NCBI RefSeq assembly: GCF_014652915.1
Contig: NZ_BMZS01000005.1
Coordinates: 248,001 to 312,000 of the forward strand
DNA length: 64,000 nt
Direction of reading: 5' to 3'
DNA from: Thalassobaculum fulvum
Lineage (GTDB): Bacteria; Pseudomonadota; Alphaproteobacteria; Thalassobaculales; Thalassobaculaceae
The position numbers were made by a program, and so were the translations under genes. The notes below the pieces were generated by a model. That model searched no databases. It was not told where the DNA came from and was given only the letters and a program-made list of their open reading frames with translations. This document shows, in pieces, positions 52,034 through 60,543 of this stretch (position 1 is the first letter of the stretch; each line of letters starts with the position of its first letter).

Positions 52034-53325
52034 GCGACCGCATCGAGAGAGTGATCGGCAGGCGGGTCTGGGACAGCCGTGGCCGGCCGACCGTCGAGGT
52101 CGAGATCCGCTGTGCCGGCGGCGCCGTCGGCCGGGCGATCGCGCCGGCCGGCGCCTCGACCGGATCGGCCGAGGCCCTGGACAAGCGCGACGGTGGGACG
52201 GCGTTCGGCGGCCGCGACGTGCGGGCCGCGGTGGCGGCGGTCAACGGGCCGATCGCCGAGACCCTGGTCGGCCGCGACGCTTCGGCCCAGGAGGAGCTGG
52301 ACCGCGTGCTGATCGCGCTGGATGGCAGCCCGGACAAGTCCCGCCTCGGCGGCAACGCGCTGGTCGCCACCTCGATGGCGCTGGCGCACGCCGCCGCCGC
52401 CGCGCGCGGCCTGCCGCTGTGGCGCTACCTGGCCGGCGACGAGCCCGGGCCGCTGCCGCTGCCGGAGATCCAGATCCTCGGCGGCGGTGCCCATGCCGCG
52501 CGCCGGGTCGACGTGCAGGACTTCATGGTGGTCGCGGTCGGCGCCCCCGACTACCCGACCGCGCTCGACTGGACCGCCGAGGTGTACCGGGCGGCGGGCG
52601 AACTGCTGGCCGATGCCGGCCGGCTGCAGGGGGTGGCCGACGAGGGCGGCTGGTGGCCGGCGTTCGACGGCAACGAGGACGCCCTCGACCTGCTGCTGCG
52701 GGCGATCGAGCGGTCCGGCCGCAAGCCGGGCGACGAGGTCGCCATCGCCCTCGACATCGCCGCCTCGGATTTCGGCCGCGACGGCCGCTACCGGCTGGCG
52801 CGCGACGGCCGGGAGATCGACTCCGACGGCCTCGCCGAGATGCTGCTGGGCTGGCTGGAGCGTTATCCGGTGGTGTCGATCGAGGACCCGCTGGCCGAGG
52901 ACGACCTGGCCGGTGTCGCGGCGTTCACCCGGGCGGCGCCGGCCGGCGTGCAGATCGTCGGCGATGATCTGGTCACCACCAACGCCGCGCGGATCGCCGC
53001 GGCGGCCGCGGCCGGGGCCGGCAACACCGCACTGATCAAGCCGAACCAGATCGGCACCCTGACCGAGACCCGGGCCGCCCTCGCGGCGGCCGATGCGGCC
53101 GGCTGGGGCGCCATCGTGTCGGCCCGGTCCGGCGAGACCGAGGACGTTACGATCGTGCACCTCGCGGTCGGCTGGGCGATCCCCCAGCTCAAGGTCGGGT
53201 CGTTCGCCCGGTCCGAGCGCATGGCCAAGTGGAACGAGGGGCTGCGGCTGGCCGAGGAGGTGCCGGGCGGAGTCGCGCTGCCGCCGCGCTCGCGCTTCCC
53301 CTGGGGCCGGGCGGTGGCGTCATGA
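52030..53325 (+). CDS. Divergent enolase paralogue
   Basis: 431 residues, enolase length. Metal ligands Asp242 (LDIAASDF), Glu285 (SIEDPL) and Asp312 (VGDDLVTTN) and catalytic Lys337 (LIKPNQIG) and Glu205 (ADEGGW) are kept; the GASTGS loop is kept. But His370 (E. coli) in the SHRSGETED motif is Ala365 (SARSGETED), Glu168 is Asp164, and Asn in HAxN is Arg158. So it is probably not glycolytic; it likely uses a related 2-phospho-3-hydroxy acid. GTG at 52030 overlaps the kinase stop. Confidence 0.85.
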   Translation: MSDRIERVIGRRVWDSRGRPTVEVEIRCAGGAVGRAIAPAGASTGSAEALDKRDGGTAFGGRDVRAAVAAVNGPIAETLVGRDASAQEELDRVLIALDGSPDKSRLGGNALVATSMALAHAAAAARGLPLWRYLAGDEPGPLPLPEIQILGGGAHAARRVDVQDFMVVAVGAPDYPTALDWTAEVYRAAGELLADAGRLQGVADEGGWWPAFDGNEDALDLLLRAIERSGRKPGDEVAIALDIAASDFGRDGRYRLARDGREIDSDGLAEMLLGWLERYPVVSIEDPLAEDDLAGVAAFTRAAPAGVQIVGDDLVTTNAARIAAAAAAGAGNTALIKPNQIGTLTETRAALAAADAAGWGAIVSARSGETEDVTIVHLAVGWAIPQLKVGSFARSERMAKWNEGLRLAEEVPGGVALPPRSRFPWGRAVAS

Positions 53326-54269
53326 AGGTCATCTACCACTACGGCGTCGGCCCCTGGCTGGCCGCCCGGCTGGAGGCGCTGGCGGCCGAGCACGATCTGG
53401 AGATCGCCGCCTGCGCCGAGGACGACGATGCCCGGCTGGCCGAACTGCTGCCGGACACCGACGTGCTGCTGCACAACCTTCGGCCGGTCACCGCCGAGCA
53501 TATCGCGGCCGCCCCGCGGCTGAAGCTGGTCCAGAAGCTCGGGGTCGGGGTCAACACCATCGACCTGGAGGCCGCCCGCGCGCGCGGCGTGGCGGTCTGC
53601 AACATGCCGGGCTCCAACAGCCGGGCGGTCATGGAGATGACGCTGCTGCTGATGCTGTCCTGCCTGCGTCGGCTGCCGGTGTTCGACGCCCGCACCCGGC
53701 GCGGCGAGGGCTGGGGCTGGCCGGCCGAGATGCAGGACACGCTCGGCGAGCTGGCCGGCCGTACCGTCGGCCTCGCCGGCTACGGGTCGGTGCCGCGGCT
53801 GCTGGCGCCGGTGCTGGAGGCGATGGGCGCGCGCGTCGTCTACTGCTGCCGGTCCGAGAAGGCCGACGCGGTCGGCACCTGGGTCGACAAGCCGACGCTG
53901 CTGGCCGAGTCCGACATCCTGTCGCTGCACATGCCGCTGACCGAGGACACGCGGCACTGGCTAGACCGCGAGGCGATCGCCGCGATGAAGCCGGGCGCGA
54001 TCGTCGTCAACACCGCGCGCGGCGGGCTGATAGCCGAGGACGCGATGGTGGCGGCGCTGACCAGCGGGCATCTCATGGGGGCCGGGCTCGACGTGTTCGC
54101 CGAGGAGCCGACGCCGCGCGACAACCCGCTGCTGGCGATCGACCGGGTGGTGGTCGCCCCGCATGTGGCGTTCTTCACGCTCGGCACGCTGGAACGCGGC
54201 CTGGCGGTCGTGATCGACAATATCGCCCGGCTGCGCGACGGGCGCGAGCTGGTGCATCGCGTGGTCTGA
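53322..54269 (+). CDS. D-isomer-specific 2-hydroxyacid dehydrogenase
   Basis: 315 residues. NAD loop GLAGYGSVPRLLAPVLEAMG (third Gly replaced), catalytic Arg in VNTARGGLI, Glu in FAEEPT and His in APHVAF. It reduces a 2-keto acid or oxidises a D-2-hydroxy acid. ATG overlaps the enolase stop (ATGA). Confidence 0.88.
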   Translation: MKVIYHYGVGPWLAARLEALAAEHDLEIAACAEDDDARLAELLPDTDVLLHNLRPVTAEHIAAAPRLKLVQKLGVGVNTIDLEAARARGVAVCNMPGSNSRAVMEMTLLLMLSCLRRLPVFDARTRRGEGWGWPAEMQDTLGELAGRTVGLAGYGSVPRLLAPVLEAMGARVVYCCRSEKADAVGTWVDKPTLLAESDILSLHMPLTEDTRHWLDREAIAAMKPGAIVVNTARGGLIAEDAMVAALTSGHLMGAGLDVFAEEPTPRDNPLLAIDRVVVAPHVAFFTLGTLERGLAVVIDNIARLRDGRELVHRVV

Positions 54270-54284
54270 GGACAGGAAACCGAC

Positions 54285-55424
54285 ATGCTGATCAAGGATC
54301 TGCCGACCCCGCACCTGGTGCTGGACCGGCGCAAGCTGGAGAGCAACCAGGCGCGCATGCGGGCGCGTGCCGCCGAGCTGGGGGTCCGGCTGCGGCCGCA
54401 CGGCAAGACCGCGAAATCGGCCGAGGTGGTACGCCGGGCGGTCGGCGACGGCCCGCTGGCGGTGACGGTGTCGACCCTGCGCGAGGCGCACTACTTCGCG
54501 GAGAACGGCATCCGCGACATCGTCCACGCCAACTGCATCGCCCCCAACCGGCTGCCCGAGGCGGCGGCGCTGCTGCGCGACGGCGTCGACCTGGCGATCA
54601 CCATCGACAGCCCGGACGTGGCGGCCGAGGTGGTGCGGGTCGGGCGCGGGCAGGGTGTGCGGTTCGCGGTCATGCTGGAGGTCGACGTCGGCGAGCACCG
54701 CGGCGGCGTCGCCCCGGGGTCCGAGGCGCTGCTTGCCGCCGCCCGGATCCTCCACGAAGGCGGCATGGAGGTGCGCGGCGTTCTGGCCCATGCCGGCCAC
54801 ACCTACGGCTGCACCGATGCCGACGCGGTGGCGGTGATCGCCGAGGCCGAGCGCGCCGGCGCGGTGAGCGCGGCCGAGCGGATCCGGGCGACCGGCATCC
54901 CGTGCCGCGAGGTCAGCGTCGGCTCGACCCCGGGCGCGCTGTTCGCCCGCCACCTGGAGGGGGTGACCGAGTTCCGGCCGGGCGTGTACATGTTCATGGA
55001 CCTGTTCCAGGCCGGCGTCGGCTGCTGCGGGCTCGACGACATCGCGCTGAGCGTGCTGTCCAGCGTGATCAACCACCGCACGACCGAGGGCACCGCCCAT
55101 ATCGACGCCGGCGGGCTGGCGCTGTCGAAGGACCGGTCGACGGCGTCGCAGCCGACCGACCGCCACTTCGGCCTGGTCACCGACGTCGCCGGGTCGCCGT
55201 TCCCCAACCTCACGGTCGAGGCGGTACACCAGGAGCACGGGCGGCTGGGTGGACCCGGCGGCGTTCCGTTTGCGGTGCTGCCGATCGGCGCGCGGGTCCG
55301 GGTGCTGCCGAACCACGCCTGCATGACCGCCGCCATGTACGAGCGCTATGCGGTGGTCGACGGGACGGAGCTGGGCGAGGAGCAGCCGGTGGTCGAGTTC
55401 TGGGATCGCGTCAACGGCTGGTAG
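54285..55424 (+). CDS. D-serine dehydratase-type PLP enzyme (alanine-racemase fold III)
   Basis: 379 residues. Schiff-base Lys41 in RPHGKTAKS. The zinc site is His344-x-Cys346 (PNHACM), the D-serine/3-hydroxy-D-aspartate dehydratase form, rather than His-x-Asp of D-threonine aldolase. It removes or cleaves the beta-hydroxy group of a D-3-hydroxy amino acid, giving a 2-keto acid. That would feed the adjacent 2-hydroxyacid dehydrogenase. Gap of 15 bp after it; ribosome site AGGA. Confidence 0.85.
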   Translation: MLIKDLPTPHLVLDRRKLESNQARMRARAAELGVRLRPHGKTAKSAEVVRRAVGDGPLAVTVSTLREAHYFAENGIRDIVHANCIAPNRLPEAAALLRDGVDLAITIDSPDVAAEVVRVGRGQGVRFAVMLEVDVGEHRGGVAPGSEALLAAARILHEGGMEVRGVLAHAGHTYGCTDADAVAVIAEAERAGAVSAAERIRATGIPCREVSVGSTPGALFARHLEGVTEFRPGVYMFMDLFQAGVGCCGLDDIALSVLSSVINHRTTEGTAHIDAGGLALSKDRSTASQPTDRHFGLVTDVAGSPFPNLTVEAVHQEHGRLGGPGGVPFAVLPIGARVRVLPNHACMTAAMYERYAVVDGTELGEEQPVVEFWDRVNGW

Positions 55425-55436
55425 CGGCGGCCGCGG

Positions 55437-57164
55437 TCAACCTTCCTCGCGGTAGCCGAATTCGTCGATGAACGGGTCCAGCCGGTCCATGAACGGCTCG
55501 AGGTGGGCGCGGTACCGGTGCCACCGGCCACGGGCCCGCTTGTAGATCGGCTCCGTCACCTGGCGGAAGCTCGGGGTCCGGATCAGGCCGCGCGACCTGG
55601 CGTGCTCGAGATGGCCGAGCACCCGGTCGTCCCACTCCAGCCCCAGGAAGGCGACCGTCCGGCGGGCATGGCCTTCGACGTCCTCGATCAGGTCCTCGTA
55701 GCGCACCGCGACGTGGTCGGGCGACAGCGCGTGGCGGGCCCGCAGCCAGACCCGCATGACCAGGGCATACAGGCGCGTCGCCGAATCCAGGTCGACGAAG
55801 TTCGCCATCGACGGGTTGAGCCGGAACGGCTGCATGAAGCAGCTCAGGCAGACGTCGCACGGGTGGCGCAGCGACAGCACGATCCGGGCGTTCGGGTACA
55901 TCCGCAGGATCAGCCCGGTCAGCGCGATGTTGAGCGGCATCTTGTCGATTACCATCGCCGGCGCGTCGGGGCCGGCGTAGCGCTCGCGGAGTGCCGAGTA
56001 CGTCGCCCGCAGCTCGCCGATCTGGGGCTCGGTCAGGTCGGCGAGGCGCTCCGGCAGGGTCGCGTGCGGGCGCGCGAGCCGGTTCGCCACCGCGGACAGG
56101 ATCGGCAGTTCCTCGAGCACGCGGACCTCGGGATGCGCGTCCAGGACCTGGTCGAGCAGCGTCGTGCCGGACCGCGGGAAGCCGACCATGAAGACCGGCG
56201 GCGGGTCGACCGGCCGGGCCGGCCGCCAGCGTCGCACGTAGGACGCGGCCAGCGCCTGGGCGTGCGCCCGGACCTCGGCGACATAGGCGGCCGCGTTGGC
56301 CGTACCGGGGGCCGCGCGGGCGAGCGCCAGCGCGTTTCCCCGGGTGAAGTGGGCGAAAGCGGCGTCGGTCTCGCCTAGCCGGTCGTGCAGGGCCCCGAGC
56401 TCGAACTCGACGACGTCGCGCTTGATCTCGCCGAGCAGCCGGTCCGGCAGCGCGGCCAAGCCCTGCAGGGCGGCCTCGATCCGCCCGGTCCGGCGGTGGA
56501 CGAAGGCCAGGACGATTGCGGCGTCGTGGTCGCGGCGGTCGACGGCAAGGGCGCGTCGGGCGGCCGCCTCGGCACCCGCCAGATTGGACAGCAGCTCCTC
56601 GGCGATGGCGATGCGGCGCCAGGTCAGCAGCGCCGCCGGCTGCAGGATGGCCGCCCGCCGGAGCTCGGCGCGACTGGCCGCGACCTGCCCATTGTTGCGC
56701 AGGATCACGGCGAGGTTCATCCGCACCTCGACCAGGCTGGGATCGGCGGCCAGCGCCTGCCGGGCGCAGCGCTCCGCCGGTCCGGTTCGGTCCTGCAGCT
56801 GATAGCTCGACGCGAGCTGTCCCATCGCCCGGGCCTCGGCCGGGTTGGTCAAGGCTGCCATCGCGAGCGCCCGGTGGCGGGCGGCGGGGGTTCCGGCGAG
56901 GTCGATGAACAGCAGCAACCGGGTCGTGGCGCCGTCCTCCGGGGCGAGCGTCAGGGCCCGCTTCAGGGCGACGGCGGCGGCCGGGCGCGTGCCGTACTGT
57001 GCGCTTGCCGCGGCCAGCTGTCGCCAGCCTGCTGGGGCGGCGGGATGGCGTCCGGCAATGGTGCGGTAGGTTTCGATCGCGCTGGCATGTTCGCCGGCCT
57101 GCGTCAGTCGGCCGGCGAGCGCCAGCAGCCTCATGGTCTCTTCGACGTGCCCGGTGCTCGACAT
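55437..57164 (-). CDS. TPR-repeat sulfotransferase
   Basis: 575 residues: TPR-like repeats (residues about 15-290, including LAADPSLVEVRMNLAVILRN) then a sulfotransferase domain (about 325-560) with the PAPS-binding 5' loop FMVGFPRSGTTLLDQVLDAH and LSLRHPCDVCLSCFM. It transfers sulfate from PAPS to an unknown acceptor; the TPRs probably bind it. Ends 12 bp from the PLP gene on the other strand. Confidence 0.88.
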   Translation of the reverse strand: MSSTGHVEETMRLLALAGRLTQAGEHASAIETYRTIAGRHPAAPAGWRQLAAASAQYGTRPAAAVALKRALTLAPEDGATTRLLLFIDLAGTPAARHRALAMAALTNPAEARAMGQLASSYQLQDRTGPAERCARQALAADPSLVEVRMNLAVILRNNGQVAASRAELRRAAILQPAALLTWRRIAIAEELLSNLAGAEAAARRALAVDRRDHDAAIVLAFVHRRTGRIEAALQGLAALPDRLLGEIKRDVVEFELGALHDRLGETDAAFAHFTRGNALALARAAPGTANAAAYVAEVRAHAQALAASYVRRWRPARPVDPPPVFMVGFPRSGTTLLDQVLDAHPEVRVLEELPILSAVANRLARPHATLPERLADLTEPQIGELRATYSALRERYAGPDAPAMVIDKMPLNIALTGLILRMYPNARIVLSLRHPCDVCLSCFMQPFRLNPSMANFVDLDSATRLYALVMRVWLRARHALSPDHVAVRYEDLIEDVEGHARRTVAFLGLEWDDRVLGHLEHARSRGLIRTPSFRQVTEPIYKRARGRWHRYRAHLEPFMDRLDPFIDEFGYREEG

Positions 57165-57292
57165 GGCGACGTCCGGTTAGTGCGGGCTGTCCGGGGTGGC
57201 GCGCGGTACCGGCCGGCTCGGCGGGACGCGAGGCGGTTGCCGCAGGCTCGACGCCCGGTTCGCCGCCGTTGACGCGGTGCCGGGCAGGCGGG

Positions 57293-58579
57293 TCACCGCA
57301 TGGACGCCTGTGCGAGCTGCTGCTCGGTGATGCGGGCACCGTCGAGGTCGGTACCCCGGAGTTGCGCGCGCGTCAGGCGGGCCCCGGTCAGATCGGCGCC
57401 CTTCAGGTTGGCGCCGGACAGCCGGGCGCCGGTCAGGTCGACATCCACGAGGATCGCGCCCGACAGGTTGGCGACCCAGAGGCGGCCGGTCGGCTGGCCG
57501 TCGGCCCCCTTCAGCTCGACCGAGGTCAGATCGACGCCGGCGAGCCGGGCGCCGGTCAGGTCGGCGCCGGTCAGGTTGACGCCGGCCAGTTCGGCGTCGC
57601 GCAGGTCGGCGCCGTTGAGGCGGGCGCCGGACAGGTCCGACATCACCAGGCTGGTCCGGCGCATCACCGCCCCCGTCAGCACCGCCTCGCGCAGGTCGGC
57701 ACCGGACAGGTTGACGTCCGAGATGTCGATGTTGCTGAGATCGGTCTTGGCGAGCTGGGCCCGCGAACCGCCGCGTCCCTGCTCGCGGATCCAGACCGCG
57801 TGCTCTTGCAGGATGTCCCGCATCGAGCGCGACAGCCCGCGGCCGTCGCCGGCGCTGAGGTTGGCGCCGGCGAGGTCGGCCGAGGACAGGTCGACGTTCT
57901 CCAGCACGGCGCCGTGCAGGTCGGACTTCTGGAACTGGGTCCGGTGGATCAGCGCGCCGGTCAGGTTGGCGCCGGCGAGGTTGGCACCGACGATACGGGC
58001 GCTGGAGAGGTTGGCGCCCGACAGGTCGGCGCCCTGCAGATTGGCCCCCTCCAGGTTCACGCCGGACAGGTTGGCGCCGCACAGCAGCGTCTTCTCGAGT
58101 GTCGCGCCGATCATGCTCGAATGCGACAGGTCGGTGCCTGACAGGTTGGCGCCGCCCATGTCGGCCTCGTCCATGTCCGACTGGCCGATGTTGGCACGGA
58201 TGATGGTGGCGGGGGCGGCCGGGTTGCCGCTGATCAGCGCGCCGCCGCGCAGGTCGGCTTCCTTCAGGTTGGCGTGGGCGAGGTTGGCGCCGCGCATGAA
58301 GGCGCCGCGCAGGTCGGCGCGGATCAGCAGCGCGCGGTTGAGGTCGGCGCCGTCCAGGTTGGCGCAGAACATGTCGGAATAGGACAGGTCGGCGCCGGTG
58401 AGAATGGCGCGTGCCAGATAGGCGCCGGACAGCTTGGCGGACTGCAGGTTGACCTGGGCGAGGTTGAAGTCGGCGAGGTTGCAGCCCGACAGGTTCGCCC
58501 GGCTGCCGCCGGACTTGCGCTGAAGCCAACGCTCATGGCTCGCGATGATGTCCAGGATCTGTTCGGGGGTCATGGTCAT
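57293..58579 (-). CDS. Pentapeptide-repeat protein A
   Basis: 428 residues, almost entirely A(D/N)LXX repeats that fold as a right-handed beta-helix. It is built of two halves, each starting with a short helix (IIASHERWLQRKSGGSRANL near residue 10 and ILQEHAVWIREQ near 246) followed by a repeat block. No signal peptide. Paralogous to the protein at 59129. Function unknown; DNA-gyrase protection is a known role for other members. Some membrane-anchored members exist but no anchor is visible here. Confidence 0.88.
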   Translation of the reverse strand: MTMTPEQILDIIASHERWLQRKSGGSRANLSGCNLADFNLAQVNLQSAKLSGAYLARAILTGADLSYSDMFCANLDGADLNRALLIRADLRGAFMRGANLAHANLKEADLRGGALISGNPAAPATIIRANIGQSDMDEADMGGANLSGTDLSHSSMIGATLEKTLLCGANLSGVNLEGANLQGADLSGANLSSARIVGANLAGANLTGALIHRTQFQKSDLHGAVLENVDLSSADLAGANLSAGDGRGLSRSMRDILQEHAVWIREQGRGGSRAQLAKTDLSNIDISDVNLSGADLREAVLTGAVMRRTSLVMSDLSGARLNGADLRDAELAGVNLTGADLTGARLAGVDLTSVELKGADGQPTGRLWVANLSGAILVDVDLTGARLSGANLKGADLTGARLTRAQLRGTDLDGARITEQQLAQASMR

Positions 58580-58588
58580 GACGACACG

Positions 58589-58960
58589 TCAACCCCACCC
58601 ATCGACGATGACGCGGTAGATCTTCGTCGGTCGCGGGTCGTCCGCGTAGTAGTGCTCGTCGATGCGGAGAGACAGGGACAGTTCCTCGCAGTAGTTCCGC
58701 AGTCGTTCGAACCCGCCGGTCCTCTCGATATCCTCCAGCGTGATTCCCTGGTCGCCGGCGTTCGTGGACTTCAACGGCTCGCCGGTCTCGTCGGTCAGGT
58801 AGTAAATCACGAAACCGCCACCGGCCGGACCGACTTTGGTGTCGGCATAGCGGGCAACGTCATCCGCAACCCGCGTCATCAGCCGCTCCAGTTGGTCGCT
58901 GATGGTCGAGAGCATTCGGCCGCGTGCGTCGTTCGAAGGTGCTGACAAGCCGGCGTTCAT
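58589..58960 (-). CDS. Small protein between two pentapeptide-repeat genes
   Basis: 123 residues from ATG at 58960 (a GTG at 58975 is also in frame; neither has a good ribosome site). Acidic and Tyr-rich (EELSLSLRIDEHYYADDPRP), mixed alpha/beta, no signal. Ends 9 bases before the pentapeptide-repeat gene at 57293-58579 begins, so it is probably co-transcribed. I do not recognise the family. Confidence 0.6.
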   Translation of the reverse strand: MNAGLSAPSNDARGRMLSTISDQLERLMTRVADDVARYADTKVGPAGGGFVIYYLTDETGEPLKSTNAGDQGITLEDIERTGGFERLRNYCEELSLSLRIDEHYYADDPRPTKIYRVIVDGWG

Positions 58961-59128
58961 CGCTAACGGTTTCACGACCCGGACAGAGTGCCCGGATGAA
59001 CAGCCTTGTCATAGCCTTAAGGGCCAAAGGTTAAAAGGATGTTTCGGTATTCGATCGGCGAACCTGCGGTATCCGATCGGCGGGCCGACGCCTGAACCGC
59101 CTTGCGCGCCCCCCGGAAACCGTGCGGA

Positions 59129-60382
59129 TCAGGCGGTCGCGGCCTCGTTGTTCACCGCGGCATCCAGCTGTTCGATGTCGACGATCGAATCGGTGAGATT
59201 GCAGCCGGTGATGTCGGCGCCGGTCAGATCGGCGCCGGTGAGATCGCAATGCGACAGGTTGGCGCCGCGCAGGTTGGCGCCGCGCAGCTTGGCGTCGTTG
59301 AGCTTGGCACCCGACAGGTTCGCGGGCCACAGGCGCCCGGTCTGCCTGCCCTTGCTGTCCTTGAGGTTGACCGGGCCGATCACCGCCTCCTCGAGATTGG
59401 CGCCGGTCAGGTTGGCGCCCGACAGGTTGACGCCCTCGAGCAGCGACTTGGAGAGATTGGCGCCCTCCAGGTTGCACTTGGCGAGGTCGGACATGACCAT
59501 CAGGACCTCGGAGAGGTTGGCGCCCGACATGTTGGAGCCGTGCAGGTCGGCCCCCGACAGGTTTACGCCCGGGATGTCGATGAAGGTGAGGTCGGTGTTG
59601 ACCAGCACCGCGCGGTTGCCGAGGCGGCCGTCCTCGCGGATCCAGACGTAGTGGTTGTTCAGGGTGTCGCGGATGTCCGGCGGCAGCGAGTCCTCGCTGC
59701 GCACCATGTTGGCGCCGGTCAGGTTCGCCGAGGCCATGTCGCAGCCGTCGATGGTCGCGCCGGCGAGATTGGCGTGCTTGAAGATGGTGTTGTCGATGAT
59801 CGCGTTCTTCAGGTTGACGTCCTGAAGGTTGGCGCCGGTGAAGTCGGTGTCCGCCAGGATGCAGTTCGAGAGATCGGCGCCCTCGAGGTTGGCGTTGCGC
59901 AGGTTGACGCTGGACAGGTTGGCCCCGGTCAGGGTCGCGCCGGCAAGGTTGGCGTTCGCCATCGCGGAGTTCGACAGGTCGGCGCCGCGCTCGTTGCGGG
60001 TCGGGGCCTCGCGGCTGCCGTCCTCGTTGTCGCTGCCGAACATCAGCGTGCCGCCGCGGAAGTCGGCGCCGCGGAGGTTTGCGCCGTTGAAGTTGACGTT
60101 GCGGATGTTGGCGCCGCGCAGGTCGGCGTTCTCGAAGCTGGCGCCCTTGGCGTCGGCGCCGTCGAGGATCGCGCAGAACAGGTCGGTGTGGCTGAGGTCG
60201 GTGCGGATCAGGATCGAGCGGGACAGGTCGGCACCCGACATCTTGGCGCCGCGAAGCCGGGCGCCCTCCAGCGAGAAGCCGGCGAGGTTCTGCCGGGCCA
60301 GGTTGGCGCGCACGCCGCCCCGGCCCTTGGCGAGCCATGCCTCGTGTTCCTGTAGAACGCTCACAAACTGCTGCGGCGTCAT
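59129..60382 (-). CDS. Pentapeptide-repeat protein B
   Basis: 417 residues, the same two-half layout as protein A (VLQEHEAWLAKGRGGVRANL near residue 8 and TLNNHYVWIREDG near 231). Starts with MTPQQF; protein A with MTPEQI, showing the two are paralogues. Probably the first gene of a three-gene leftward transcript with the small protein and A. A GGGGG site lies 8-12 bases upstream. Confidence 0.88.
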   Translation of the reverse strand: MTPQQFVSVLQEHEAWLAKGRGGVRANLARQNLAGFSLEGARLRGAKMSGADLSRSILIRTDLSHTDLFCAILDGADAKGASFENADLRGANIRNVNFNGANLRGADFRGGTLMFGSDNEDGSREAPTRNERGADLSNSAMANANLAGATLTGANLSSVNLRNANLEGADLSNCILADTDFTGANLQDVNLKNAIIDNTIFKHANLAGATIDGCDMASANLTGANMVRSEDSLPPDIRDTLNNHYVWIREDGRLGNRAVLVNTDLTFIDIPGVNLSGADLHGSNMSGANLSEVLMVMSDLAKCNLEGANLSKSLLEGVNLSGANLTGANLEEAVIGPVNLKDSKGRQTGRLWPANLSGAKLNDAKLRGANLRGANLSHCDLTGADLTGADITGCNLTDSIVDIEQLDAAVNNEAATA

Positions 60383-60460
60383 GCCGGCGCCCCCGAGATC
60401 CCTTGACGAACCTGTACAGGCTTCCCCAACCCTGTCCTAGAAAATGTTAACATATTCTCC

Positions 60461-60493
60461 CCGTCGCGCGACGGTGCGCGTGACACGCGCACC
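60461..60493. repeat. Overlapping perfect palindromes
   Basis: CCGTCGCGCGACGG (60461-60474) and GGTGCGCGTG-A-CACGCGCACC (60473-60493) follow each other, sharing two bases. They lie between the RND pump (ends 60544, read leftward) and the pentapeptide gene start. No T run. They may be a terminator of the protein-dependent kind or an operator. Confidence 0.5.
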
Positions 60494-60543
60494 CGCCCGT
60501 CCGAGTTCATGCAGGTTTCGGGCCGCCCGGTGACGGCGCGGCG

